Assembly (NCBI GenBank): GCA_950295325.1
Contig: OX485804.1
Coordinates: forward strand, 26,534,001 to 26,598,000
DNA: 64,000 nt
Source: Polytrichum commune
Taxonomy: Eukaryota; Streptophyta; Polytrichopsida; Polytrichales; Polytrichaceae
Direction of reading: 5' to 3'
Every line of letters starts with the position of its first letter. Position 1 is the stretch's first letter. Of this stretch, positions 46,560 through 59,486 are shown piece after piece. The notes below the pieces were generated by a model that worked only from the letters and a program-made list of their open reading frames with translations, did not search any database and had not been told where the DNA came from. Both the position numbers and the translations under genes were made by a program.

Positions 46560-46831
46560 AAATTTGGATGAAATTGACACCGATATCCATGAAAACAAAA
46601 AAATTTATATATATACACTCAAATATGGAAGTCCAAAACTTATTATTGCTTCAAAACTCAAAACTGACCCACATTTCATATTGTTGACCTTCATAATCAA
46701 ATCATCTTGACACACCAATTGTGAAATTGACTTGTAGGGTAAGTTGAACATGCTTAATTTGGTTGTTTTTCTTAAATGGACACCTATATTTGAGTGGTAG
46801 GTGGTTAAGTGCAAATCCAAGAATGGACACC
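46560..46831. mobile_element. Probable diverged MITE related to 24.28 kb
   Basis: The right arm (about 46,775-46,831) reads 'ggacacctatatttgagtgg' and ends 'gaatggacacc', matching in inverse the arm consensus of 24276-24520. The left arm is weak; only 'actcaaatatggaagtcca' near 46,616-46,636 matches. Confidence 0.4.
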
Positions 46832-47121
46832 AAAAAAATATATTGTACTACTTGCCTAGCATTTGTCAACCATTCTAAATTCAATTGACAATATTAATGG
46901 GGAAACCAATTGACTTTCTTATAGGGAACTTTGATAGAATATAAAAATTTAAGACTAAGCTCCCAAACTTTCATAACTTACATTTGCAAGCATAGAAAAA
47001 TTTCAACCTCAAAATTCAATTAGTATAAGGTAGAAAACAACAAAAAGTGGCCAAATAAGGCCCATTGACCTTATTAGTACGGTATGTGACAAATAGAAAG
47101 ATGACATGAAAGCCTAGACGG

Positions 47122-47285
47122 ATGATAATCATCAGACTTAGAACTCCGTCACCGAACTTTCATCCTATCCGGTCCAGTGCCCGGCTTCTTCCCGCAGGAG
47201 CTCCGGATTACACATCTCAATCAACTCGTATCGTCAGATGCTCGAGGTTACGCCCGACATTCGATGCTCGGAAGCACAATGAAGA
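47122..47285 (+). CDS. Candidate first exon (transit peptide) of the rRNA methyltransferase gene
   Basis: An ATG-initiated frame begins MIIIRLRTPSPNFHPIRSSA and continues with Ser, Arg and Pro rich text and few acidic residues, as expected for a chloroplast transit peptide. The base composition is GC-richer than its surroundings. Possible donors include GTAATT after 47285 and GTTACG near 47,247. The phase of the simplest splice to 48854 does not fit, so the link to the downstream gene is unproven. Confidence 0.35.
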
Positions 47286-47504
47286 AGAAGTAATTCTCAT
47301 TCTCACACCAAATTCGCTCCCGAAAACAAAGTACATGGAGTTATAGCTTGCCCGTGGGAGAATTCCTCGCTTCAAAATGGGGAGCTTGGGGTGGGTAAAG
47401 CAACAGCTGCTGGGAAGCCCATCATCCTCATCATCGCCTGCTTGCATTTCCACTTGCATTTCAGATGACCGCATTTTTGGAGGTACCTACAAGTTTTCAG
47501 GTCT

Positions 47505-48785
47505 CTAGAAATGTTTTGGTGGAGTCTTACTACTGCAATCGCAATTTTGTTGGACTGCATTGCTGGTAGCTTACAAGCGAAGAAATCTGAATGACAAATT
47601 GCGCGAGTCGAGTTTCGTTGAGTTCTTCCGCGAGTTGCATTTCCGGTGTTCCACTGGACATGTGGTTGTACATCCAACCGTGAGCTTGTCTCTGGAGGTT
47701 CAAGAGTTTATATGACGAATGGAAATGGACTGTAACGCAATGAAAATTCTTATTGCAGGTATCAGGGTTTAAGTAGGGTTTAAGAGCAAGAATTTAATAG
47801 ATTCTCTGTCATTTTCTGGAAATTTTGTGGTGGAGTCTGACTGCTGCAATTGCAATTTTTGTGGATTGTATTGCTGGTTATATATATAAGTAAAGAAATC
47901 TGAATGAGAAATTGTGCGAGTTGAGTTTCGTTGAGTTTCTTAACTCGCCGAGTTCGATTTCCGGTATCCCAAGCTGGACATGTGGTTTTAAATCCGACCA
48001 CGGGCTTGTCTCTGGAGGTTTAAGAGTGTATACGACGAAAGGAAATTGATTGTGAAATTCTCAGTGTGGGGAGCGGGATTTAAGTAGGGTTAAAGCAATG
48101 AAATGCATCAGATGCTCTGTCTTCCGCTGGAAATGTTGTGGTGGAGTCTTATTATTGCAATTTTTTGGATTGCATTACTGGTAACATATAAGCGAGGACT
48201 TCTGAATGAGAAATTGTACGAGTTGAGTTTCATTGAGTTTTTCTTGAAGTTGCATTTCCGGTGTTCGAAGCTGGACATGTGGATGTGCATCCAACCATGG
48301 GACTTGCTCCGGAGGTTTAAGAGTGTATGTGGCGAAACGAAAATGATTGCGTAATTCTCAGTGCAGGGAGCAGGGTGTAAGTAGGGTTTCAGTAGGGTTT
48401 AAGCAATGAAATGCAACAGATGGTCCGTCTTCTGCTGGAAATTTTGTAGTGGAGTCTTACTTGCTGCAATTGCAATTTGCTGTTAGTTTATTGGCGTCTA
48501 CCATTACGTAAGCGAAGAAATCCTCATCAGAAAATTCTAGGTCTGCAAGTTGAGTTTTGTTGAGTTTCTTAACTCGAGTTGGGAAAGGGTTTTCCCAGAG
48601 AAATTTCAGTGTTCCAAGCTGGACATGTGTTTGTATATGCAACCATGAGTTTGTCTCTTAAGGCTAGAGAGTGTATATGACGAAAGGAAACTGATTGTAG
48701 CGCACTGAGATTCTCAGTGCAGGGAGCAGGATTTAAGTAGGGTTCAATTAGCAAGAATGCGATAGGTGCTCTGTCTTCCGCCCAT
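47505..48785 (+). repeat. Tandem repeat, 4 copies of ~310 bp, in or next to intron 1
   Basis: 'tggtggagtcttactactgc' and its variants start units at about 47,512, 47,825, 48,134 and 48,443. Each continues with 'gcgaagaaatctgaatga', 'gagtttcgttgagtt', 'tggacatgtgg', 'gcttgtctctgga' and 'agtagggtttaag'. Small frames inside (for example 48103-48354) do not stay open in all copies. The array separates the candidate first exon from the supported second exon. Confidence 0.9.
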
Positions 48786-48853
48786 TCATAATACCAAGAT
48801 CACGTCTCCTTAAGGACTCTTTTCATTTGATGTTTGTGGGTGTATCTCTACAG

Positions 48854-51800
48854 GTCATCAAAGAGTTATCTGTATAGCAGGGAGGTCGAGCCAAGGACGA
48901 GACCGATTTCAAAGAGAGAAAGCATCAGGAGAAGGAGAATTGAATGGGCAGAGTGCGGGAAATGCCCAGATGTGGAAAAAAGGTGACGACCGGGTGCGGG
49001 AGGGAGCAGGCGGGAGAGAAATTAGGGATAACAAAAAGGAGCAGAGACGGACATACATACCTAGGTTTGAGCCTAATGTATCATCTCATCGTGCAGGTAA
49101 GATGCATTTTGAGCTCAGCAAGCTTTTGATTCTGTCACTGTTTGTACGAGCTCCTAAAATTGCTAAATTCGCCGATGTTTTGCATTGCAGTGGCAGTTGT
49201 CCGCCTCATGAGGATCGAAGAAGGTGGGGCGTTTGTGGATGTCTTGAGTGGTGAAGGGGATGATTCATGGAAAGATGAAATGGCTTATGTGGGCCGAACA
49301 CTAGGGTTTCGAGTGACTGAGCTGGAGCTCCGGGGCCGGAGATTGGTGCGCAAATTCACTATACATTGCGAATTACTTTTAAGCAGTCTGTGTTGAACGT
49401 CTCACATGCTGGGGAAATAGGGGTCTGGTGCACAATTAACTGATTACATGCCAATATGTATGTGCCCAGGTCAGTATACTTTTTGATGTTTCTAGAAATC
49501 AGTCTGTTGATGGTCTTGTAAATATGATCTCTACAACTGCTCAAAGGGGGCAATGTTGATTGTATTATAAATCAAAATTGAGAGATTGAGATTCAGGGTT
49601 GATGTGCAATTAATTGTGTGCACCCCGTTATGTATGTGCCCAGGTCACAGATGAAGTGGCGGGAGTCATCCGGTGGAAGAGATACTTAGATTTTTTGATA
49701 TTTTCATTCTTTAAACAAGATGTTCGTGATTATGATCGTATGGAGCCACTTTTGCGCCAGGTTTGAATCTTTTTCCTTATTTAGAATGGGCGAAAGCAAT
49801 GTTTCTCATGCTATGCCTCTGATGCAAGTCTCCTTTCAACAGTTGATTTGCAACTGTGCCAGAGAGCAGTAATGGGGAATTGACTCCTTGAGAGAAAATA
49901 TTAGGTAGATTTTTTACCATGTTTGCTCCTCAACAAATTCTTAAGCTGTAGGTACTGAAGTATAGACTTATGCCCCAGCACAGATCCTTCGGGTTGGGAT
50001 ATATGAGCTTGTAAAGCTGGAGATGCCCCCACATGCTGTTTTGAATGAGGTATGCACTTACTTCACCCAAGTCCAAACATAAAAGAGTTCTGGTATCTTC
50101 TCTGCAGTCTAACATTAGGAAACTCAATCTCTACGTACCAGTAGCTATACAGTTGTGAAATGATCAGGGAGACTTTACTGATTTGTGGAACTTTTGTAGA
50201 CAGTGCAGCTTGCCAAAGTGGCTCTTAGAGCTGGTGCAGGCAACATGGTAAATGGGCTCCTGCGAGCTGTGGTAAATTACCAGGTTAGTCAGTAATCAAG
50301 CAAAATTCAAGCAAAATTTAACCAAATGTAGAATTGAGGGGTTATCCTGAATCTGGATCATATTTTAAGAACGTACCCTACTAGAAGCATGTTGCACTTC
50401 AAAATATGTTCATGTGGCCTATTTGAGAAGGGTAGTGCTTTTTTCTGTGATTGACAATCCCTACATGGACACATAAACCTTGCAGGATGCAGGAAAGCTC
50501 CCATATCCTGTATTGGAAGGTGATGAGCGCTCACGGGCCAGAGCTCTTGCAACGATACATTCCCATCCTGTGGTAAGTCACGAAGAGCCCTACCATTGCG
50601 CATACCCCTTTGCTTGCACATACACCCTATTACCATACTTCACATCTATACATTGATATCACCTGTTAGTGTGGTTAGAAAATGCCATGGCCCACTGTAT
50701 TTTATGTGTGCAGTGGAAATTAGGGTGGCCCACTATAATTCTGAACTTAGGTTTATGAGACTTTAGGGTTCTGTGTCCTCTCTTTGAAACAATGTCACAT
50801 TGTATCCAATGAGTGTGCTATCCTATTCATATATTATTACTTCAATATGGTCCACTAAACAGATGTGTTGTTTCAATCTACTATTACGTTAAAGTGTGGT
50901 GGCAATCTCTTTGCCACAATAATAGGTGATATCAGTGTACCTTCTGTACACAAATTGTATTTCATGTGCCATACATCAGAAACAACTTCTATATACATAT
51001 AATTTTGTACAGCATTCTTTTATGCATATGCATTTCTTGCACTTTGTAGGTAATAGGGGTGAAATGACTGGTAAGGGTGTAAGTGTGCAATAGGATGCAC
51101 AGTGATAGGGTCTAAGTGCTCAATGATGGGGGCATTAGGGGCACAATTGTGACAAAATGAAGTAACAGAAATACAGGTTAACTACTATATGTAATCTGGA
51201 GCATCAAATTGATCCATATATCTTTCATTCTACATATATGTGCTCTTAGGCCTCCTTCATACTAGAGGTTGAGTTGAGAGCTTCACCAATCTTCAAGCTC
51301 TCAATAGTTTGAGAAAATGTAAAATGGCCATGCTCAAGGTGACATATCAAGGAGCGCAGGACACTAAACAAAGAGGATTTAATGACAAAACCAAAGAATG
51401 CTCGAATGCCCATTGGCTTGGGGCCCACATAATGAGAGCTCAAGCTCCTTGACAATACTAAAGTAGCTCATGGAGGTAGCTTAGAATTTTGGTTGAACAC
51501 TTGTCAAAAATGACTGAGAGGTTGTTTTAGTCGTTCCACTGGGGATCCATCAAGGCACCATCTAAGCGTTGTAGCCTGGTAAAAGTCTCTAGTTCTCAAG
51601 CTAAGAGCTCATGTGTGAAGTGGATTTGAGTGAACAAGCATGCTAAGAGGCTCACCGCCAATGAGAAGGCTCCTTTTTCCAAGAGCTCTAGTGTAAAGGG
51701 GGCTTTGAAGTCGTCCAGAACATTGTTTGCGCAAGGATAGGGCCCCCTACCCTAGTTGTTGGGATTGAGCTGGAGATTTTCCTGTCATACATGGCTTCTC

Positions 51801-54800
51801 ATACACTGGGTGCACAGTGGATGGTGCGGCAGTGGCTCACACAATTTGGAGAAGAGGAAACCATTTGCCTGATGGAATGCAACAATCGGCGTCCCACTTT
51901 TTCTCTCAGGTTCAGACCCTATCTTGAGTCTTACACGATGCTGGTTCTGTAGCAGTTGAGCTGTTCAGGACTGACTTGCATTGCTGAATTGTTCACCCAA
52001 TTAGCAGCTCTTTTTCAACTCATCTCTTTGCTTCCTTGTGTTCACAGGGCAAACAGTGCTCGAGGGGTTTCAAGAACGGATCTTGTTGAAGAACTAGACA
52101 AGCTTGAGGTTTGCGTCATCACCTCTATACTTTGATTGCAGTTGAATATGTAATTATACACAAATGCGTTAGTTGCCAAGAACCCGATTTTAGACCACAT
52201 TTACTCTCGCTAGTAGTCACTCATGAACTGGACACTCAAGTACTAGACACATATGCTGCATATACTTTGTGTTTTAAGAAATGGTTTGCATTCTGATCAC
52301 ATGCCAGCAGTGGAATTTTCTTTACCAATGGCGTGACAATATAGCAAGGAATGTGGGAAGTAAATAAAATCTTGCAATACGAATTGCTACTCTTTGAGGA
52401 ATTAGAATCATGTCAAACTGATCTCCATTGGCAGGTTGCCCACATCGAATCACCATATCTGCCAGACTTTGTGAGGCTCTCCATAGGTATGCAGGTAGGA
52501 GCTTCATAGAACAATTGTCAAAAGCTTTTATTTTCTTCTGCTGCCAAAGTTCTTAATTTTTAGATGAATATGGTCTCTATCTCCTCGTGGTTGAACTAGG
52601 TGAGAGTTCTTTGTCCACAGGATGTTCTGCGATCTGGACTTCTTCAGAATGGGAGCATTGCTGTCCAGGATGAAAGTGCTGGTATAGTCTCATTCTCAAA
52701 CAATCACAAAGCAAAGCTTATAGAGTTGTGTTGTAGAGATTGCACATTTCAAGCCTTGGATTAGTGTTGCAATTGTTCTCTTGTTGATAATGAGGTTACA
52801 TGATATTATTGAAAACTGAAGCACTACTTTTGTAGTATTTATGGAATGTACATACAGCAATCGACCAGCATTTTGCAATGCGATCGCGGTAATTGCCTGA
52901 GTATCTGCTGTAAGATGTTTTGGAAGGTTCGGGAATTGTGTTGGACTTTGAGAGCTAAATATGTAAAATTTCCTGTCAAGCAGGGCTTGTAGTTGCTGTT
53001 GTGGACGCACAGCCTGGGGATATCATTATTGACTGCTGTGCAGCACCCGGTGGGAAAGCCCTCAATCTTGCATCACGGCTTAAAGGTCAAGGTATGTGCA
53101 ACATCTTAAAGAAGGAACCAAACATGACAACCTTAATGTGGCATAGCTTGAGCAATTGTGAGGATGTTGTCTGGTAAAGGTATGACAAGTGAATAATTCT
53201 GTGCAGAAAATGGAGGGGATGAAATTTTTGTGTTGTGTGAGGTTGCACAGGTCAGGTGGTGGCTGTTGATGTGAATGAAGGACGGCTTCGTATACTCACT
53301 GAGGCTGCTCAACAGCAGGGTGTTGGGGATGTGGTCATGCCATGTCACTATGATCTTCGTGATTATGCTGTATGTACTGCTTCCAGAACATCTACTTTGA
53401 ATTTTTATTCAAGTAGCCACCCCTCTTCTGTGTGTTCTTATGTGATTTCAGATCTAAATTATTTCTTTGTCTTTGGAGCACCCTTAATGGCTGCACTTCA
53501 TTCAGCCACTTCCTGGATTTAAAGACATTAAAAGCCAATTTGCAACCGAGGCGTTTGAAAATCCTGCAATTTTTTCATATTTGTTGCAAGACTTTGGTAT
53601 GCACATAAGGAGATGAATTTGCATTTTGGCAATAGCATCATCCTAGCCAATGTAGTGTGTATATCTCTCTTTTAAGCACCAGTGCTTATATTATTATCTG
53701 GTAGTAATGTCTGGATCCTAGTAATAACCAGTTCTTTAGATCATGTGCCCGGATTTAACATGCTGGTGATGCTGTTTTATTGACAACATAGTCAAAAAAT
53801 AAATAAAATACTAACTACATGCAATGCATCGGTGCAGGCAAAGGCAGCAGGAACTGCTGATCGTGTGCTGCTGGATGCTCCCTGCAGTGGTCTTGGTGTG
53901 TTGTCAAAGGTATCCATTATTCCTCTTACCGGGCTATAATTTATAAGGTGATATATTCTCTCCCCAGCAGGAGAAATATATCCTACCTGACTTGATGCTG
54001 CATCGCTTAGTGCATTTTGTTCAATGTGGATGTTGAATATCATTCTAGCCATATAAGTTTATTGAGCTCTGGTAGTTCCTTGCTTGGTGAATATCTGGTG
54101 ACATCTGGGTCTTGATTTTGGTGTCAAGGTTTTTTTGAAAAAACAAATTCTCATGAAATGATGTTTTTCGAGAGGAAACTACTTCAACAGTGGTTTATGT
54201 TTTATCTCAGAGGGCAGATTTGCGGTGGAGAAGGTCGATGGAGGACATGCGTGAATTGGCTGACCTGCAAGACTCACTTCTGGATGCTGCAGCATTGTAT
54301 GGTTTCTTACATTTCTGAAACATTTGAATGTTGGAGTATAGAAAGGTCTCTGAAAGAAATGAGAAAGCCCCTAAAAAACTTTCCTTGCTGCAATTTACTA
54401 TCATTTTCATCGACGTGATTAGAGTGGCTCTAGATAGTCTAAGACGTTGTTTTCATTTTCTATCAGATTGGTAAAACCTGGCGGTGTGCTAGTATACAGC
54501 ACATGTTCTATCGAGCCCAGTGAAAATTCTGAACGTATAGCTGCCTTCCTTTCTAAGCATCCGGTATGGTTCTTTCAACCCTATACCCTAAACCCATTTG
54601 AGGTCTGCAAATGCAAGGATTGTGGAAGTATGGATATTTTAATCATCAACGACCATGTGTAACGCGAATTCACCTTTATTTGCTCATGCTGCTAACTTTA
54701 GTTACAATTTTCTTTTGTGCAGGAATTCTCAACTGAGACAGTGGACAGATTTGTACCATCAGGGATGGTGTCATCAGAGGGTTTCTTTGTCTCCTTTCCA

Positions 54801-54872
54801 CATAGACATGAAATAGATGGTGCTTTTGCGGCTCGATTGCGTCGAAGAGTTGAAGCATCAGCTGAGCTCTAA
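48854..54872 (+). CDS. rsmB-like: RsmB/NSUN-type rRNA (cytosine-5) methyltransferase, NusB domain, spliced
   Basis: Exons traced by frame and GT-AG sites: 48854-49096 (start uncertain), 49191-49345, 49644-49760, 49984-50049, 50200-50283, 50486-50572, 51818-51909, 52048-52108, 52435-52494, 52621-52681, 52984-53091, 53251-53369, 53838-53909, 54211-54296, 54467-54563, 54723-54872. Phases agree at every junction and give about 551 residues without the first exon. Exons 3-7 encode a NusB-type RNA-binding domain ([30 protein letters not shown]). The rest is a SAM methyltransferase: motif [10 protein letters not shown], motif [10 protein letters not shown] (Cys that releases product) and motif VI STCS (nucleophilic Cys). 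The C-terminus is [18 protein letters not shown]. The family methylates small-subunit rRNA at a cytosine equivalent to bacterial C967; the plant member resembles Arabidopsis At3g13180 and is probably organellar (inference). All catalytic residues are present. Confidence 0.93.
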
Positions 54873-56361
54873 CTTCCATGCTTGATTGCATCTCTGTCAT
54901 TAATTGTTGTGGAGCAGGAGCTTAGAGGGAGGGTTCTTTTTGAACTGCCACAATAGGTCAGGGTCTGAAGGGACAAATTAGTCCAATGGCGACAAGCCAC
55001 AGGATATTATCAATTCGGTGCGATGACACGATCCAAGTCATTGTGGGTCTTTTTGTGGACTAAAGTTTTTCCTCCTCTTAGAAGAAAATCAGAAGCCGCC
55101 GCCTCTCATCGAACAAATTATATTACGATTGTGTGGGATGTTGTATTTGCGCCTGAAGTCATGGGGATGGGATTTGAAGGGACGTCACAACTCATGACAA
55201 AAATGAAGTATTTCTTGGCCACATGACTCAATTGCAAATCTTTGATTGCCTATCACTGATTTTGGTAAATAGTGTTGGCAGATGTATATTGTTACATATC
55301 ACGGGCAACGCAATAGGGTGGCCCACAATATACACCAGCACGCATGAAGATAACGTGCAACTGGAGTTGCCTCCTTCCTCACCCCTGTTTACATAATGCT
55401 TAAATTAAATTACCATACTTAAAAGGCGGTGGCGGCTTGTAAAAATCAAGCTTTCTAGTGTGTCCTACTAGGGATGGGTGGACTAAGCTAGCCTTGCATA
55501 GGTTGATATGGGATTTATGATGGCATGTCCCAAAAGCATACCCTATTTTAGATCTTAAAGTCCTCATAGTTTTTGGAATGGCAAGAGGAGGTCCCAAATG
55601 TTTCACCCAACTTTCAAAATGAGCTCTGAAACATGATGAGCTAACAAGCTCTTCATAGAAAGTTTTCTCAAAGAAGGATCAAACCCACGGTTTCGTCCCT
55701 CTTTGAGAGCCTTTATGGATAAGTCCATTCTTTGTGATTCTTATTCTCTAACAAGACGAGAGAATTCACCATTTGATCCAATTGTCATGAGTATGCGGCA
55801 TACCTTAGGGTCCACTTGCACTTCCCAGTTGAGGCTTCGGTTAGAGTGAGTAACCACTCATTAGTTATATTGTGCTTGTATTGGCTGGTTAGGAGAATTA
55901 GCCAACATGTGAGGTACCTAACTTGTATGAGAGCTAATCAATCTCATGCCCGCACCACCTAGTTAAAATTAAGAGCAAATACAAGTTATCAAACTAGAAG
56001 TAAGCTAATTTTTTGGACCTTGTTTTTGTGAAAATTTTTTAACTTTTGTATACCCCTAATGCTAACCAACTATAAACCAATGATTAGCCCAATGATTTCT
56101 TGGGACTGCTTGCGTCTCATTTTCCCCATCTCTTCTATGTTTTGTTATAAGATGGACAACACTATTTCTTGCATCAATGTACATTAAACTATAATTAATA
56201 CTATAATGATATTAGGAAAAATATAATGTCACTTCCAATGTTCATATTGAGATCATTTATAATAATTTAGAAACTCAATCGGTTCCTCTATAACTAGGGG
56301 CTGGCTCTCCCCGTTCATCGAACTAGCATTTGAGCCAATCTTCACCAACTTGTAAGTTAAC
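54873..56361. other. 3' flank of the methyltransferase gene and intergenic DNA
   Basis: The first few hundred bases presumably hold the 3' UTR. No strong polyadenylation signal stands out. No further gene or clear repeat is seen. Confidence 0.4.
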
Positions 56362-56584
56362 TACACTAAATCTGCAATTTAGCATCACTTACTATTCGGA
56401 ACCACACAACACTATAACCAATTATTGTACATCTCAAATTTTTGCCAACAAAGCTCGAATTGATCGATTAAACATTATAGAACATTGACATCTTTACTTG
56501 GTAAAACATGACATTACGAGTAAAAAGCTATAGGAGTGTGTAACTCCCAATAGCAAGTAACACTAAATATCATATTTAGGTGTA
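56362..56584. mobile_element. Short MITE of the TACACTA family (223 bp)
   Basis: Left end TACACTAAATCTGCAATTTA and right end, read inverted, TACACCTAAATATGATATTT. The terminal repeat contains its own dyad (CTAAATAT/ATATTTAG). No coding capacity. Confidence 0.55.
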
Positions 56585-57334
56585 CTTCTCGTAACTAGGT
56601 GAACATGCGGGTGGACCCTTAGAAGGTTAAAGAGTCGGGTGCTTGTGAGGAAGTCAAAGAAGGAAATGGGACTTGGGACGGACACCAAACCGGTTGCCAA
56701 TGTACCTTCTCATCCAACAAACCGCAATTTAATGCCAACTCCTCCGGTCGCGTTGGTGGGGACATGTAAGTAGAAATAAAGGCACCGAGTGGGGTACAAG
56801 CCTCCGAGATTTTGCCCAAGAATGAATTAGGGTACAAAGCTTTGATGCCTCGGGGAGGGTAGTCATTGGTTGGAGTAGCAATATACGTGCGAACAAACGA
56901 TAGGGTATTTTAAAAACATGGGGGCAAAAAATTATAATTGGACTTAAGAGTAATATAGGGTATCAAAAATGGCACTGGACATCTTTAAAGTACTATAGGG
57001 TATGGAATAATAGGTAATTTGGAATTACTAGTAATGCAAGCCATTTTTCTATTAACCCACAATAGAAAATTATATAATGATAGCATGTGAAAAAAAAATT
57101 GAAAGTAATACCCCCCTATAAAATAATGGTTGGTCGCACCTATATCCTTAACTTTTTAACACACTGCCCTCCCCGGGTTTGATGCTCAATGTATAGGAGT
57201 CGTCGACATCTTCCTTTTTTGCATGATAGAAATTGCCACGTCAATGTCCGGGGAGATTTTTCAACACCGTCGTTCAAAACCCTAGTGTTTCCGAGTCCAA
57301 CCAGTTGCATGGTGTGATCTTTTGGTTTTTCTTC

Positions 57335-57440
57335 ATGAATGTGAGGAAGATTCCACACATTCCTCTAGAATGATGGGTGATTTCCCCAAAGTCTTGAACT
57401 CCAACTGGTGATTTCTCAAACTCAACTAGCTCCTCTATAA
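57335..57440 (+). repeat. Three-copy dispersed repeat, copy 2
   Basis: It aligns with 20760-20880: 'gattcc-cacattcctctaga', 'gtcttgaactccaactggtg' and 'atttctcaaactcaact'. Unknown element type. Confidence 0.55.
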
Positions 57441-59094
57441 ATAGTCCCATTACAGTGGGCCACAATATTTCTTTGGAACCCATGTTAGTTTCCTAATGAG
57501 AATTGATGTAGGCCACATTAATTTCTAACCCATGCTAAAGTTTTAGTAGAAAATTGGGTATGGGCTAAAGCAAAGTTTTTAAATAGAAAAGTAGTGTGAG
57601 TGATTATTTTATTTTGTGCTACTTTTGTCTTATAACTAATATTTAATGTGTTGGTTGGAAGTCTTCATGAAGACTTGGGAGAAGACCCGGGGTCTTGGAC
57701 CCACGTTCATTCCACCTTGACTACAAAATTAGTGCGTGTCGCACTAATTATTTCCATGCTAGTTTTTTACCCACACTAATAGGATTATTAATGTAGCGGT
57801 TAGTTCTTCCTGCTCATTGTGCCACATGTAGGTAAACTTGTAGTAAAGGCTTGACCTAAGTTAGGTTGTATGATAAGACTTATTAAGTATCACTACCAGG
57901 AAAAAAATTGAGTGTGAGTTGGCTAGCATGGCTCTTGATATTCAGCAGGGTTGGTGTCGACTAACCAACCTTGAAGATTTTGATATGGTACATGGGCCTC
58001 ATGTGGTCAATCTTCTTAATCCAACACCTATATTTAAGTGGTATATGTTAAGGTTTGTAGTTAAGAATTTACACTTAATAAAAAATAAAAAAATAAAAAC
58101 ATTTGTTATGATGAGGTTAGAATATGTGCTCAAATATATTAACCATTCTAGGTATAAAACTGAACACAATGGGTAAGTCCAATTTGATCACTTTAAGACA
58201 AATAGAATGATCACCTTGATTTCTTATCAGGTTTGCATCTCAACTCCGATTATGAAACTTGAACTGATGATATGTGTGATCACGAATTGCTAATTAGACA
58301 AGTTGTTCCTGAGCCGATTCACTGGCCAAAATCGGTTTGTGGAGTTGGGATTATTGCCCACAATAAGGCCACACACCTTAATTGGAACCCGACATAAGAG
58401 TATTTCATAATAGCGTATTACTTAGAAACAACATCGTGACTCCTTTGTCACCCCACACACACCAACTAGCTAGTATGGGTCAAGCTTCATGGTCACTAGC
58501 TAGGCTACCATCATAGAGGGTGGAAAAACAAAGTAACATATGTCCATCCCGGGACATTTTCATATTAGTAAATTGGCCGGAAATCGGATCAAGAGACTTG
58601 ACTTAGTCTAGTGGGGCCCAATAGGCAAGAATTGACCCAACTTGAGAGGGGGCAAGTTTTGCGTTGCAAATCCCCCTCCCCCCACGGTGGTTGCCGTGGA
58701 GCAAAATGTGTACATATTATAAGCACCTTCTCAAGTTATCGAACTCATTTTGAAGACGATTGCAAATAAACTTACAAAAACATGAATTCCTTGTAGAGAA
58801 GATATCATGGTCACGCAAGTGTTGGAGTTTGTATTGACTTTGACCCTTATATTGATGGACCCTAGCCTACACTACATGAAGTGCAATTCCTTACCAATGA
58901 ACCTATCCCACTAGACATGTTTCAATCCTAAGAATATGGATTGGAGAGCTACTATTACAGTAGATCATAGAACCACCCAATAGCGAAAGCGAACCAGTGG
59001 TAAGGAACCACGATTCCAAATTCACGTGGTGCTAGCTTGAAAATGGAACCGCATAACATGTTACAATAAGGACATTGTTGAAGAAAGGAATAGG
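57441..59094. other. Intergenic DNA with isolated motifs
   Basis: It contains CACTACCAGGAAAAAAATT at 57891-57909, resembling an end of a plant CACTA transposon (partner end not found), a 16 bp palindrome AGTCTTCATGAAGACT near 57,660, and near 58,020 a trace of the GGTGTCC-type MITE arm. No gene. Confidence 0.35.
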
Positions 59095-59460
59095 TACACT
59101 AGATATGATATTTATTGTCACCAACTCTATTTTATTTGTCGTGCTCAATACTAGTTGTAAACCGCGGTGTAGTGTCACCAACACTAAATGCTAACCCAAC
59201 ATTATTTGTCATTCCTTGTAATGTTTTTTTGGGGGGATTATACGTTTTACAGTGTTGCAACTACTGTCACGTACCAAGTGATTCTTCATCCAACTTTCAA
59301 TCATCCATGACAATATTTCATCACAAGTTGCTGACAAGACAAGGTAAGGTGTTGGCCAATGGATGAACTCATCCATCATCCATGACAATATTTGTTCACT
59401 CGTTCATAAGAAGTGTCATCCAAAAGCTTACCATAGGACACTAAATATCATATTAGTGTA
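59095..59460. mobile_element. MITE of the TACACTA family (366 bp)
   Basis: The left end TACACTAGATATGATATTTA and the inverse of the right end, TACACTAATATGATATTTAG, form an imperfect terminal inverted repeat flanked by or including TA. The interior has repeated GTGTCA-type motifs. A diverged copy is at 19035-19445. The neighbouring pogo-like element begins only 28 bases further right. Confidence 0.7.
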
Positions 59461-59486
59461 GTAGGGCTCCACCTCAAGTTCAAAAT

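Noticed and set aside
47372-47677. 101-codon minus-strand ORF
   Set aside because: It overlaps the ~310 bp tandem repeat, is not conserved between units and has no domain.
57891-57909. CACTA transposon terminus
   Set aside because: The 19 bases fit a plant CACTA end, but no partner end or 3 bp duplication was found.
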